64,000 bases of DNA from Epiperipatus broadwayi (Eukaryota; Onychophora; Udeonychophora; Euonychophora; Peripatidae): assembly GCA_028023455.1 (NCBI GenBank), contig JAQFVV010000023.1:1665501-1729500 (forward strand). The letters run 5' to 3'. A program made the position numbers and the translations under genes. The notes below the pieces were generated by a model that saw nothing but the letters and a program-made list of their open reading frames with translations, made no database searches and was not told the DNA's origin. Positions 53,270 through 64,000 of the stretch are shown here, piece by piece (position 1 is the first letter of the stretch; every line of letters starts with the position of its first letter).

Positions 53270-55930
53270 ACTATTGCAGATCACTTTCAAGTGAAGAAAT
53301 ATTACAAAAATTGGAAAAAGAACAGTCTCATATTAAATGGGACATTATTGGACTTTGTGGAGTTAAAAAAAAAAGGTAAAGAGACAATTGATTGAAAAAG
53401 TGGACATGTACTGTACTACAAAGGCACAAATATTAGAAGTTGAAGTGAGGTAGGATTTATTATAAGTAAAAAGTGGAAGAACAACATTGTGGAGATTGAT
53501 GGTATATCAGACAGAGTGGCAAGATTAGTTATTTAACCTAATAGCAGATATCAAGTGCAGATAATTCAGATTTATTCCCACCATCAAGTTCTCATAGTGA
53601 TGAAGTAGTAGAAGATTTTTATATGGATGTACAAAAGGCTTTTAATTAGACCCAACAACATTTTAAAATTGTTATGGGAGACTTTAATGCTAGAATTGGT
53701 AAACAATTGAAAGATGAAAATGCTGTAGATAAATTTTGTTATGATGATGGAATTGAGAGAGGATATAGACTTGTGGAGTTTACAGAAAAATAAAAATGTT
53801 AAATTATAAATTCTTTTTTTTGATAAAATGTTGAACAGAAATGAACATGGAAACATCCGAATGAATTTACAGCAAAATTGGATTATATTTTGAGTAATAT
53901 AAAATACAGATTTCAAGATTGTAAGGTTTTTTAATAAATTCAACTCGGGAAGTGATCATTAATTAGTGAGGATGTAAAATACATGTTAATATAAAACTAA
54001 AGAGACTAACATTATTAAGAAAAACAATATTCACAGTTGATATTTCTAAATTTTAAAACATTAAATTTAAATTATAACTTTCAAATTGTTTTCATATATT
54101 AACAGATTGAATGAAATCAATAGGAAAATGACTGATACACTTTTAAAAATAGCAACAAAGATAGCTGGTAGAAAAAAACAGCAATTGACCAATAAAATTT
54201 CTATTGAAACTGAAGAACTTATGAAGAAAAAAAGAACATGAATATCTTCAAATTTTGTGAAATGGTGTGGAAGTGTTGATAATGATATAAGAAAGTATAA
54301 TTGTGAAATTAGCAAGTTAAAGTTATAGAAATGAATAAAAGTCTCAAGAGTGTAAAACATTTTGATAATGGTAGCAAACTTATTTCCACAATTAGAAAAA
54401 AAGATGAAACTATTACTAAAAGGAGAGATGACATCATGAAATATGTAAAAGACTTCTATCTAGAATTATATAGTGATAAAGAAGAAGAAAAAGTACCTCC
54501 TACAACTAATATATCTTATGAATTGCCCAGGACTTTAACTGAAGAAGTGATACATGCAATTAAATTTATAGAGAAGAGAATAGCTCCAGGTAATGGTGGA
54601 ATTATAATTTATAAATTAAAGGAAGCAGATGAAGAAATAAAAAAAATTTTGGCAAAGTTATATATAAATGTCTAAATAATAAAGATGTATCAGATGATTG
54701 GAAGAATGCAGTATTATTAGTAGTATTTTAAAAATGTGATAAAGAAGATATTAGAAATTACAGACCTATCAATATTTTATCAGTTTTATTCAAATCTTTT
54801 ACCAAGATAATTACAACTCATCTATAGAGAACTTTGGATTTCAACCAAAGGAACAATCTGTATTTAAAAGTGGTTTTAGAACAGTGGATCATATTCATGT
54901 ATTGAGAGAAGTTATAGGAAGGACCAATGCATATGAGTTGCCATTATACCTTGGATTTATACATTCTGAAAAGTCATTTGATTCTATAAGTATTTCTTCA
55001 GTGATTAAAGCATTGGATTGTCGAGGTATACATCCAGGATATTATCATATTTTGAAGTATAAAAATGCAACAGCAACAATTAGATTACACATGATACTAG
55101 GAAAATTAACATTGAGAAGGGTATAATAGGCTGATTCCATATCTCCAAAACTTTTTATAGCAGTGCTGCAAGAAGTATTTTGTGGATTAAAGTGGGAAGC
55201 TAAAGAAATAAAAGTAAATGGTGATTATTTAAATCATCTAGTTTTTGCCAATGATTGTTTTTGTTAATAATGCTTTAGAGCTTTGGGAAATGTTATAAAA
55301 TCAGCTGGAAGTAAGAAAATAGGATTAAAGGTAAATGTTAATAAGTCTAAAGTAATGTTCGATGGATTTTCTCAAAAGATGAAAATAAGAATTGATAATG
55401 ATGAGTTGGAAAAAATTAACAACTATAAATACCTTAGTCAGATTATTACTACATATTGAAACATAATGGATGAATTAATCGTAGAATTAAACTTGGTTGG
55501 AATTCTTTTTTTAGAAATAACTTAATATTGAAATGAATTATGTTTATGTGTTTTACTAGTTCTTACTTATGGATCTGAGACTTGGACACTTAACAGAAGA
55601 GCAATACAGAGACTTCACATTGTTCAAAGAAGCATGGAGAGCTGCATGTTAGGAGTAGCAAGAACGAATCAAAAATGAAATACATGAATAAAAGAACAAA
55701 CAGGTATTACTGACATCATTGAAAGAATTAAGAGTTGGAGTTGTGCTGGACATATTGCTAGAAAAGATGATGATATAAGGACAGTTGAAATTTTAAACTG
55801 GATTTCAAGAGATTGCAAAAAAGACCCTGTGAGGTGGATGAATGAGATGAGCAAGCATGTGGGGTGATGTGGAGAAGAGTGGCTAGAGATCAGAGAAGAT
55901 GGATTGAACGTGGAGAGACCTTCATTCTTT
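53270..55930 (+). pseudogene. RTE-type endonuclease-reverse transcriptase pseudogene
   Basis: Endonuclease traces: RSLSSEEILQKLEKEQ then KWDIIGLCGV (53290-53365), and GDFNARIGK near 53680. The 54331-54675 frame holds the linker to RT (KDETITKRRDDI..., LTEEVIHAIK, APG). RT: NYRPINILS near 54757, SGFRTVDHIHVLRE near 54868-54915, PLYLGFIHSEKSFDS near 54943-54985, SPKLFIAVLQE near 55143, and FANDC near 55243, where the family has FADD, so a catalytic aspartate is changed. C-terminal: LTYGSETWTLNRRAIQRLH near 55561 and GHIARKDDD near 55747. Stops and frameshifts are frequent, so it is not functional. Confidence 0.78.
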
Positions 55931-55975
55931 AATTGATTGATAATGGTTGAAAATGATGACGATGATGATCAATAA
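53270..55975 (+). mobile_element. Decayed RTE-type LINE
   Basis: A near full-length coding region broken by many stops. The order of motifs (endonuclease, RT, C-terminal GHIAR region) and a (GAT/GAC)n 3' tail at about 55958-55973 are typical of the RTE-type endonuclease-RT family of invertebrates. A second 3'-end fragment of the same family lies at 57057-57125 on the other strand. Confidence 0.78.
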
Positions 55976-55984
55976 TATTAAAAA

Positions 55985-56632
55985 ACACATCTCTATATTA
56001 ATCTTTATTTGACTTACTTTCTATATATTGCCGTCTTTCAATTTTATAAAAATTAAATGTTTATTTAATTAACTATTTAATTATTTATTTATTATAATTA
56101 AAATCCAATTCCATTCATTAGTTTCAAGCATAAACCGCTTCAAAGTTTAATTATATCTTCTTTATTAGTGAATATATCATAAAAAAATAAATGTTAAATA
56201 TTAAATGTTCCATAAAGCTGATAAAATATATCAATTATCATAAAATACAAATAAGAAAATAAAGAATTTAAACATTTTTTAATTTATTAATTTTAAATAT
56301 ATTCATAAATTGTATTTTTTTTGGTATGTTAGTTTTAAAATTAGAATATTTTTAATGTAGAATACGATATAGAAATACCTGACAGTCATTATTAATAAGT
56401 TTTTTTTTAATGAAAATGGAATTTATCTAACAGAAAAAATTCAAGATTCACATAGAATAACATCCTTTAGTGGGTCTTTTTTTAACTAATAAATATTTTT
56501 GATATAATTTATTTTCAAATATTTATTTTAATAATAAAATTGATAAACAAAAAAAAAAGATAGTACTTATAATTTGATGATTTTATACACATATATACAT
56601 ATAAACATATAAATATTAAAAACAATTGGAAA
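55985..56632. other. A+T-rich sequence, no gene seen
   Basis: Nothing recognised. Bases 56606-56634 recur almost exactly at 57026-57056, just before another trinucleotide repeat. Confidence 0.5.
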
Positions 56633-56762
<130 letters not shown>

Positions 56763-57054
56763 GATTTATTTCTATTTCTTATGTCTTTGATGATATGTTT
56801 TCAATATTGTGGATGGAATAGAAGTTTGAGACATATAAGTTTGAGACATATATTTAAAACATATATGAAGTTAAATTATGACATATGCTGTATGGCTTAT
56901 TTGAAAATGATTATGTTTCAAATGTTTCTATAATGTGAGAGGTTAGTCTGACTTCTGGACTGTTGGATAGTTATAATAGAATTAAATTAAAAGTGAAAGA
57001 TGCTCTAATAAAAACAAGAACTTGCAAATATAAATATTAAAAACAAATTGAAAT

Positions 57055-57125
57055 ATCATCATCATCATCAACCATTATCAATCCACTGCAGGATGAAGGT
57101 CTCTCTAAGTTCAATCCATCTTCTT
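57055..57125 (-). mobile_element. 3' end fragment of an RTE-type LINE
   Basis: The reverse complement reads AGATGGATTGAAC..AGAGAGACCTTCAT..TTGATAATGGTTGATGATGAT, matching 55899-55970 of the decayed RTE-type LINE and ending in the (GAT)n tail. Only about 70 bases remain: an extreme 5' truncation. Confidence 0.75.
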
Positions 57126-59440
57126 TTGTGAACTAATATATAAAAATGTAACAAATAAAAATAAGTATTTCAATAAATAAATGAATGAAATTAATTTTGT
57201 TAAAAAATATAATAAATATAAAAATCGAAATTATACACACCTAAATTCATTGAATTTATTATTAATAGAATGTTTTCTTTTAATGTAATTTTTTAAAATA
57301 TTTTTCATTAAAATTATTATTTATATATATCATATCATTATGAGTTGGTTTTTTTTTCAGAAAAATGATATGAAGTTATCTATAACCTGATGTAAAACAT
57401 GCATTGTATGCAAAGGTTTTGGTTAGATTGTTGCAAACATGACTAAGAGAAAATTGATAATTCATACTGTGAAACACTACATGGAAGAAAAAATTTCTCA
57501 TCCATTTTTAAATAATTTATCACTCTATTTTTTCACAGTTCAGTGTTTGATTAATCTTAAAATCATATAATATTCTTTTATTAACAGATTAATTAAAATT
57601 ATATTGATAATTAATATTTTTAATTTCTTTTATAAAACTATTACATTATATTGCAAAAAAGGTGTGCTTGAATGAAGAATTCATTCTGGTAGATATTTAT
57701 TTTTAGATGTAGAACTAGTATCTAATTATGAGCATAAGTGTAAATTTATTATTGTGTTTTAGTGTATCATTCTCATGTCATAGAGTTCAAATATAAAACA
57801 AACCAGAAAATTTCACACTAGTTCAATTTTGTTTTTCAATTAGTTTGTTTACTGCCAGTTTAATTAGCTCTTTAGTATTGATCAGATAGTAATGTTCTAG
57901 CTTTATTGTGTGTGTGTGTTTTAACCCATGTTATCATATTTTTAATTAATTAAAAGCTCTATTTTTTTGTTATAAATCTTTGTTTTATATTGCAGTAAAA
58001 TGTTTTATCTATGTGTATGGTTGCTAAGTTTCTTTTCCATATGCAAAGGTAGTTAACTGGTTTAATATGATACTATGGACAAATGATAATGCTTAATCGT
58101 GCTTATAATGTGGGCTTAAATTTTGTTTTGAAAGCTTTTAATCCCCAGTAGTCACTTTCTCCAACCCAACTGATCATTCAATATTTTTAATATATGGGTG
58201 TATTTAATGCTTCTTAGCTACATATGAACAAGAATTAAAAAAATGCTTAAATTCTCATTACCTTGGCGATTGTAAGCAAATTCAATGAATTATATTATTT
58301 TTATTACTGTTTTATTATGCATTGTCCCTGCAAGGGCATATTTAAAATAAGGACAGAGCCTATCATATAATGTCCATCAGTCAATAACTGAATTTAAGCT
58401 ATTGAGATATAAATGACTATTTTTAATACCAAAATCTATCAAAGTATGTATATCATGGTTAATTAAAGCCCACTGTTTACAATTAAATGATATTAATATT
58501 TAAGAGCGAATGCATACACAATCGTTTTGTTGATCTCAGATTTTTTTTTAAAAAAAAGAAATTACGATAAAATAATTAATAATCGTCTACAATTAATGTG
58601 AAGATGGAAAATTTGATATTAGAAACAGAAAATGTATTTCAGTAGTCCATAGAATTTTATTGTGCAAGAGTGTAAATATTATTATTCAAAACTTATAATA
58701 TTTTTTAAGTCTGTAAAATTGAACAATTTATAATATTTAAAATAAAATAAATGATTTTTAATATCAAATTTACATATTTTTAAATTGATTAAAATTGTAC
58801 TTTATTGGTTTGGAATGTGGTAAATAATTTTAGATAATAGATGTGAAACAGATAATGAAATTTGTTTTTGATAAATAGAAAAACATTCACTTATTTAATT
58901 ATTGCAATTAGTTTGATTAATACATGTGCCCTTAATTATGTAACAATGGCTTCAATATTTGGCATTAATTACTACATTATAACATGAGAAACTATTTAAG
59001 CAAGGCTTCAAACATTGGTGGACGTCTAATGTTCCAACATTTAGCAGTTGTTTACATAATCTGTTTCATAAATCGGCTTAACAGCCAAAAAAGTTTTATC
59101 CAGCAATTTAAAAGTTAGTGATTATCGGAGAATGCTGATAACCCTTATATTGTATTAATGGAACAAAGCTTCACTATGTTGTTGCAGTCTCCTAATAAGC
59201 AGTTGGATTTTTTAAGTGTGCTAGTTGTAGTCAATCTTATTCAGATGTATTCTCTCTGATCTTCTAATGTGTTATCTTCTGTTTTTTAGACTGCCTGTAT
59301 CTTTTATAAGGTGACTGACTAATATAAAAAGCCTAACTGCCAATCTCAATGTAAAAATGTAATAAAATTATAACTGTTATCTAAAGAAGAAATCTCAAAA
59401 AAGAATAGGAAAGAATTTATGAGCCTAAAGACAGTTTATT
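57126..59440. other. A+T-rich sequence, no gene seen
   Basis: No coding frame, repeat or RNA gene could be recognised. Confidence 0.5.
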
Positions 59441-59442
59441 AG

Positions 59443-59747
<305 letters not shown>

Positions 59748-60280
59748 TTGAAAAAATTAAAGTGACTTCCATAGGAGCCTACAAGATTAAAAGTCCTATT
59801 AAAATTTGAATTCTCAAAATCTCTCTGAGTGTGAATGTTTGCATTTATTAATTTAATCCAGTTTATAATTTTTTATTATTAATTTTACTTAAATTTGAAA
59901 GTTTACTTATTTTACTTATGTCATTGTATATTTCATTGCTTAGTATTTAATATTTATTAATATTTAATGAGTAATATTTTCTTTCTCTTCCATGTAACAT
60001 GTATTGATAAATAGTAGGGATTAAAAGCTAGCATTTCAATTTTAGGAGAGAGGAGAAAATTTGAATTGTTCTTGTTTAAAATCAGTGTTAATATAGATTA
60101 TATCCAATTTACATTCAATGTCTATGGACTTATATCACTGGCAAAAAAAATTATTAATATAGGTGCCTACAGAAGTTTTGGCCACCTGATTTACATATTC
60201 CAAAGATGAATTTAAGTCTTCTTCTATAGATTCTTTGACTGATTTCTATCTTAACAGAACTGAGATATAATATATATTTC
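59748..60280. other. A+T-rich sequence, no gene seen
   Basis: Nothing recognised. Confidence 0.5.
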
Positions 60281-60281
60281 A

Positions 60282-60461
60282 TTAAAAACTAGTCAACACT
60301 TAGATAATACCAATAACAATCTACAATTTGAAACTGTTGTCAAGACAACCTTATTTTAACAATAAAAGTGGAATCCCTATTGTTTAAAGGAGGTTGCCTT
60401 GACAACAATTAGAAATTGTTGATTGTTATTGGCAACATCTAAGTGTTGACTGGTTTTTAAT
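60282..60461. mobile_element. Foldback MITE, ~180 bp
   Basis: The terminal ~75 bases are imperfect inverted repeats: TTAAAAACTAGTCAACACTTAGAT at the left, ATCTAAGTGTTGACTGGTTTTTAA at the right, with inner arms GTTGTCAAGACAACCTT and AAGGAGGTTGCCTTGACAAC. A ~30-base centre separates them. TA at both outer edges is compatible with a Tc1/mariner-type target, but the superfamily is not certain. Non-coding. Confidence 0.7.
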
Positions 60462-60619
60462 GACTACTTACAAACCCATTTAGGCTTGAGCATTATTATA
60501 CTTATATATATATATATATATATAACAATAATATAATAAATTTCTGCTAATAAAAATATTATAATAAAATGTAATTATATTCCAAATAATGGCAAATAAA
60601 ATAAATTCCAATATAAACT

Positions 60620-62175
60620 TTAATCAATAGAAGTACTTTCAATTATATTCATAATCATTCTCAAACAAATTAACTTAATTTCAAAATGGAGTAAAACAGC
60701 ATCAACTAGAAACCACATGTCAATATATATATTCCATAAGTCATTAATCTTAATATTCTCTGATTGTCTGTTTATTATTATATTTTTTAAATGTTTAATA
60801 AAAATTGCCTCTTTAATTATTTTTTTTCCATTATTTCTTTCTTGATTTAAAATCTTTTTATAACAAAAATACAAAATGAAATTTACATTTTCAATTTTTA
60901 TCATGATCATAAAACATTGATTCTGTAAATGAGTCATCTTTATTCTTTTTATCTCTTGGATTATTTTTGATACTCTTTTATTCCAGTATAAATATTTTTC
61001 AAGCTGGATTATTATTAGAAAAAGAAAATGAAATCCATTTTATATTACTAATACACTTTTCAATATTATTCCTTTTAATTTGTATTAAATTGACAACTTG
61101 GCTGATAAATTTTCTTTATATCATAATCAACACTTAATAATTCATTTACCATAAATCTCAATATTTTCCCTTTTATCATATGAAAATTTATCTAACGTAT
61201 TATTTCTATGGAATATAACTTCTTGTATGTATAGGCTTAATAAACAGTTTATAATTAATAACATCATTATTTCTTGAAACAATCAAATCCAAATACTTTA
61301 AACTATTATTATATTCCTTTGCCATAGTCTATTTAAGATCTTTTCATTTATTAAATTCATTAAAAACTTGATCAATTATTTTTGAAGAAGCACACAAAAA
61401 TACATTATCTACATCACATGTATAAATTTTAATATCATTTAACATTAATTTATTTAAAGTATTCTCTTCATAATAAGACAAAATAAACTGCATAATTGTG
61501 AAACCATTGGAAGTCCCATAGCAACCTTTATTCATTTTGTAAAACTACCATTAAATGAAGCAATAATATTTTGTTCAATAAAATGTAAAGCATTTATCAC
61601 AAAACAAATAAGCTTATTGTCAATTTTTTTATCCAATAAAGCTTGATGAATTATATTAATGGAATAATCCTATCAATAGAACCATATATTTCAGAAATAC
61701 CAATAACACCAAAACAACATCATTATCAATCTTCAAATTTTTAATTTTTTCAATAAAGTCAAATGATGATACAACTATATATTTTCCAAAATCAGGCAAA
61801 TTTTTTAAAAAAAATCAGCAATAAATTTACTAGTCAGATATACAAATGAACCTACAAATTTCAAATTATTCTGAGTGGATAACCTTCTTTATGTAATTTA
61901 ACATTTGCAAACACTCATGGACAAATAGCAAGTGAAGGATACAATGAGTAATACACTTGATTATTTATTCTTCACCTTTAATAAAATATTAATGAACTTT
62001 ATTCTTTTCAATTCAATATATTTACCAATCAATTCAAAATTTAATTTTTCCATTTGTAACTTAATTCCTTGACTATAACTACATTTCATATATATATATA
62101 TAATTTTTAAATTATTATAAACAACAAGATTATCTGATTTGTCAAATGTAAATACTCATTTTGTACCTGGTTTAA
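60620..62175 (-). pseudogene. Penelope-like element, decayed RT and GIY-YIG ORF
   Basis: On the minus strand from 62175: FDKSDNLVVYNN (62150-62115), SSFDFIEKIK (about 61770), a GSIDRIIPL-like stretch, then GTSNGFTIMQF..SYYEEN and CDVDNVFLCASS (61520-61370), which matches the RT catalytic YVDD region with the second aspartate changed to asparagine. Next come SLKYLDLIVSRNND and NYKLFIKP (61300-61220), the end-of-RT segment also present in the 24-kb copy. At 60937-60620, IIKEAIFIKHL and INRQSENIKINDLWN match the KES..INS..NLW C-terminus. There are several stops and frameshifts; the GIY and YIG motifs are not clearly readable. Confidence 0.7.
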
Positions 62176-63313
62176 ATTCCATTTTTATTCATTGTTTTAT
62201 TAATATTTTAAGCTTTATATTTTACTGTTCTCAATTCTATACACTGTTCAGATTATACTGTGTTGTGTGATAATTAGAAATTAAGTTTGAAATTGTTATA
62301 TAATAATTTCTTACTATCCTATAAAGCTAGTTTTATGAATAATTGTGTTATGTTGGATGTGTTATGGTCATTGCTCTATAATTTAGATTACATATGGCAT
62401 CCACAGTATCATTAACTGTAAATTTAAGCCACAAACCACATTGATCCTAGGGTGGTTATTAAAGAATGCTATAATAATTTTACTTGTCCAAAAGATATAC
62501 TTAGAGGGTAAAATATATTTATATCAGATTATAATTTCAGTATTTCAGTTATAGAAAATTTATTTATATCTCTGTTGTGCTTATGTGTGATAAAAATAAA
62601 CACAGAATCTATAAATATGATTGAATATTTATTTCTAGTATATATACAAATATGTACAATAATGTTAGCTATACTATTTGCTTGATATATTGGATTGATA
62701 TAGCATTTAATTGGGAATTCAGGTGCCATTTTAGGTTTACCTAACACTTCCAGCTCTATCATGACAGCTTGCTTTGTGGTTATACACAGTGTCACTTTCA
62801 GTTGTACTATGACAGTTTGCCTTGTATCTAGTTTACATTATAACAGCTCCCAGTTCTTCACAGCTTTAGCCATGTAGTTGGTAACATGTGTTCTGCTGTT
62901 CAGCTTTGACTATAATTTGTTATTGTCTGACTTTACCTGAAACTGGACTGCCCATTTATAGTCAGACTCCCCTTAATAATGAGCAGTCAGATTCATTGAG
63001 CATCATCACCCATTGGTCTGTTACTACTATTGAATATATAATTTATTCATATATATATAAACTTTTTATATATATGTTTGTAGTGATGAATACTCACTCT
63101 GGTCAAGATAAGATGGTGTCTGGAGTAATCCATTAGTTAAAGATAAGTTGAGATATAATAGTCTCCATCAACTCTCTATTTCAGAACCATGTCAGTAAAA
63201 ACTTTCTAACACTGTTTTTATTACATTTAATTAATAAACTCACATTATGTCATCATCCAATAATGTTTATTACTCTGCTAAACACAATTGGAAAACGACA
63301 TAATGCAAAATAG
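62176..63313. other. A+T-rich sequence, no gene seen
   Basis: A slightly less A+T-rich patch (62690-63020) has a ~48-base diverged direct repeat around ATGACAG.TTGC.TTGT (62761 and 62809). No ORF of note. Bases 63040-63077 hold short (TA)n tracts. Confidence 0.45.
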
Positions 63314-63324
63314 TTAATTAAATT

Positions 63325-63989
63325 TAATAATAAATTGAAAGTATGCTAGCCTTTCACATGCGCAATTATAATTGAGACAGCCAATCAGATTTTAAACAGC
63401 TATCTAATAAACAATCAAGCTAAGACACGAGACAGAGATTTTGTTTGAAAAGGTTGATACCAACCTTTTCTAAACTTAACTTTTATATATATAAGCCAGT
63501 CGTAAGCATCTTAGCACGAAAGCTTTAAATATATAAACATATACAATTATCATTCATTGTGTTATTGATATAATATATTAATATATTGCGCATGTGAAAG
63601 GCTAGCATACTTTCAATTTATTATCAATTTTAACAACATACGATTTAGATAAATATTGTTTACATACGTTGCGGTATAGTAAATCTGAGATTTCGTGCCG
63701 TAATATATTATATCAATAACACAATGAATGATAATTGTATATGTTTATATATTTAAAGCTTTCGTGCTAAGATGTTTAAGACTGGCTTATATATATAAAA
63801 GTTAAGTTTAGAAAAGGTTGGTATCAACCTTTTCTATCAAAATCTCTGTCTCGTGTCTTAGCTTGATTGTTTATTAGATAGCTGTTTAAAATCTGATTGG
63901 CTGTCTCAGTTATAATTGCGCATGTGAAAGGCTAGCATACTTTCAATTTATTATCAATTTTAACAACAAGCGATTTAGATAAATATTGT
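63325..63989 (+). mobile_element. Inverted-plus-tandem ORF-less element, third family
   Basis: The inverted arm 63325-63583 pairs with 63702-63954. The direct unit is 330 bp (63585-63914), and a second direct unit starts at 63915 and breaks off at 63989. TTAATTAAATT flanks both ends (63314-63324 and 63990-64000), a likely 11-bp target duplication. An internal palindrome AAAAGGTTG.TACCAACCTTTT occurs in each arm. I found no CUGANGA-GAAA hammerhead in the 330-bp unit, although GCACGAAAGC lies in a similar context. The architecture is the same as at 11.95 and 51.70 kb. Confidence 0.7.
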
Positions 63990-64000
63990 TTAATTAAATT

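Noticed and set aside
53584-54360. Minus-strand frames opposite the RTE-type LINE
   Set aside because: The plus strand has ordered endonuclease and RT motifs; the minus frames are shadows.

Overview
This window looks like repeat-dominated, non-coding DNA from an A+T-rich invertebrate animal. By eye it is about three quarters A+T. It has no operons, no compact gene spacing and no convincing host exon. It does hold relics of typical metazoan mobile elements: Penelope-like elements with a GIY-YIG domain, an APE-type LINE, an RTE-type LINE and Ty3/gypsy-type LTR elements. It also holds long (TTA)n, (AT)n and GATA/GGTA microsatellites. I cannot name the species.

Layout. 1-11.9 kb is A+T-rich filler with a Penelope 3' fragment (1.93-2.65 kb). 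11.95-12.76 kb is an ORF-less element carrying two hammerhead ribozyme motifs. A 500-base assembly gap (16.57-17.07 kb) runs into a nearly complete, G+C-richer LTR retrotransposon (to 22.13 kb) whose only gene is gag. 24.02-25.09 kb is a Penelope copy bounded by inverted repeats. 25.1-39.1 kb is a mosaic of diverged dispersed repeats, several present twice. 42.2-45.1 kb is a decayed gypsy pol on the minus strand. 46.0-51.7 kb is a dispersed repeat split by long (TTA)n arrays and a LINE with an uninterrupted 913-codon frame. 51.70-52.88 kb is the standout: two almost identical tandem 415-bp units plus an inverted partial copy, each with a hammerhead ribozyme. 53.2-56.0 kb is a decayed RTE-type LINE. 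59.44-59.75 kb is a compound tetranucleotide microsatellite. 60.6-62.2 kb is a decayed Penelope-like element (minus strand). 63.31-64.0 kb is a third inverted-plus-tandem ORF-less element.

How the parts may fit together. Three small elements (11.95, 51.70 and 63.33 kb) share one architecture: an inverted truncated copy, then direct tandem copies, with no ORF, in A+T-rich targets. Two carry hammerhead ribozymes, the hallmark of retrozymes and of Penelope-like terminal repeats. The same window holds at least three Penelope-like coding relics, two with the same inverted-copy structure. A plausible reading is that Penelope-type machinery mobilises small ribozyme-bearing RNAs. The ribozyme folds are read directly from sequence; mobilisation by Penelope is inference.
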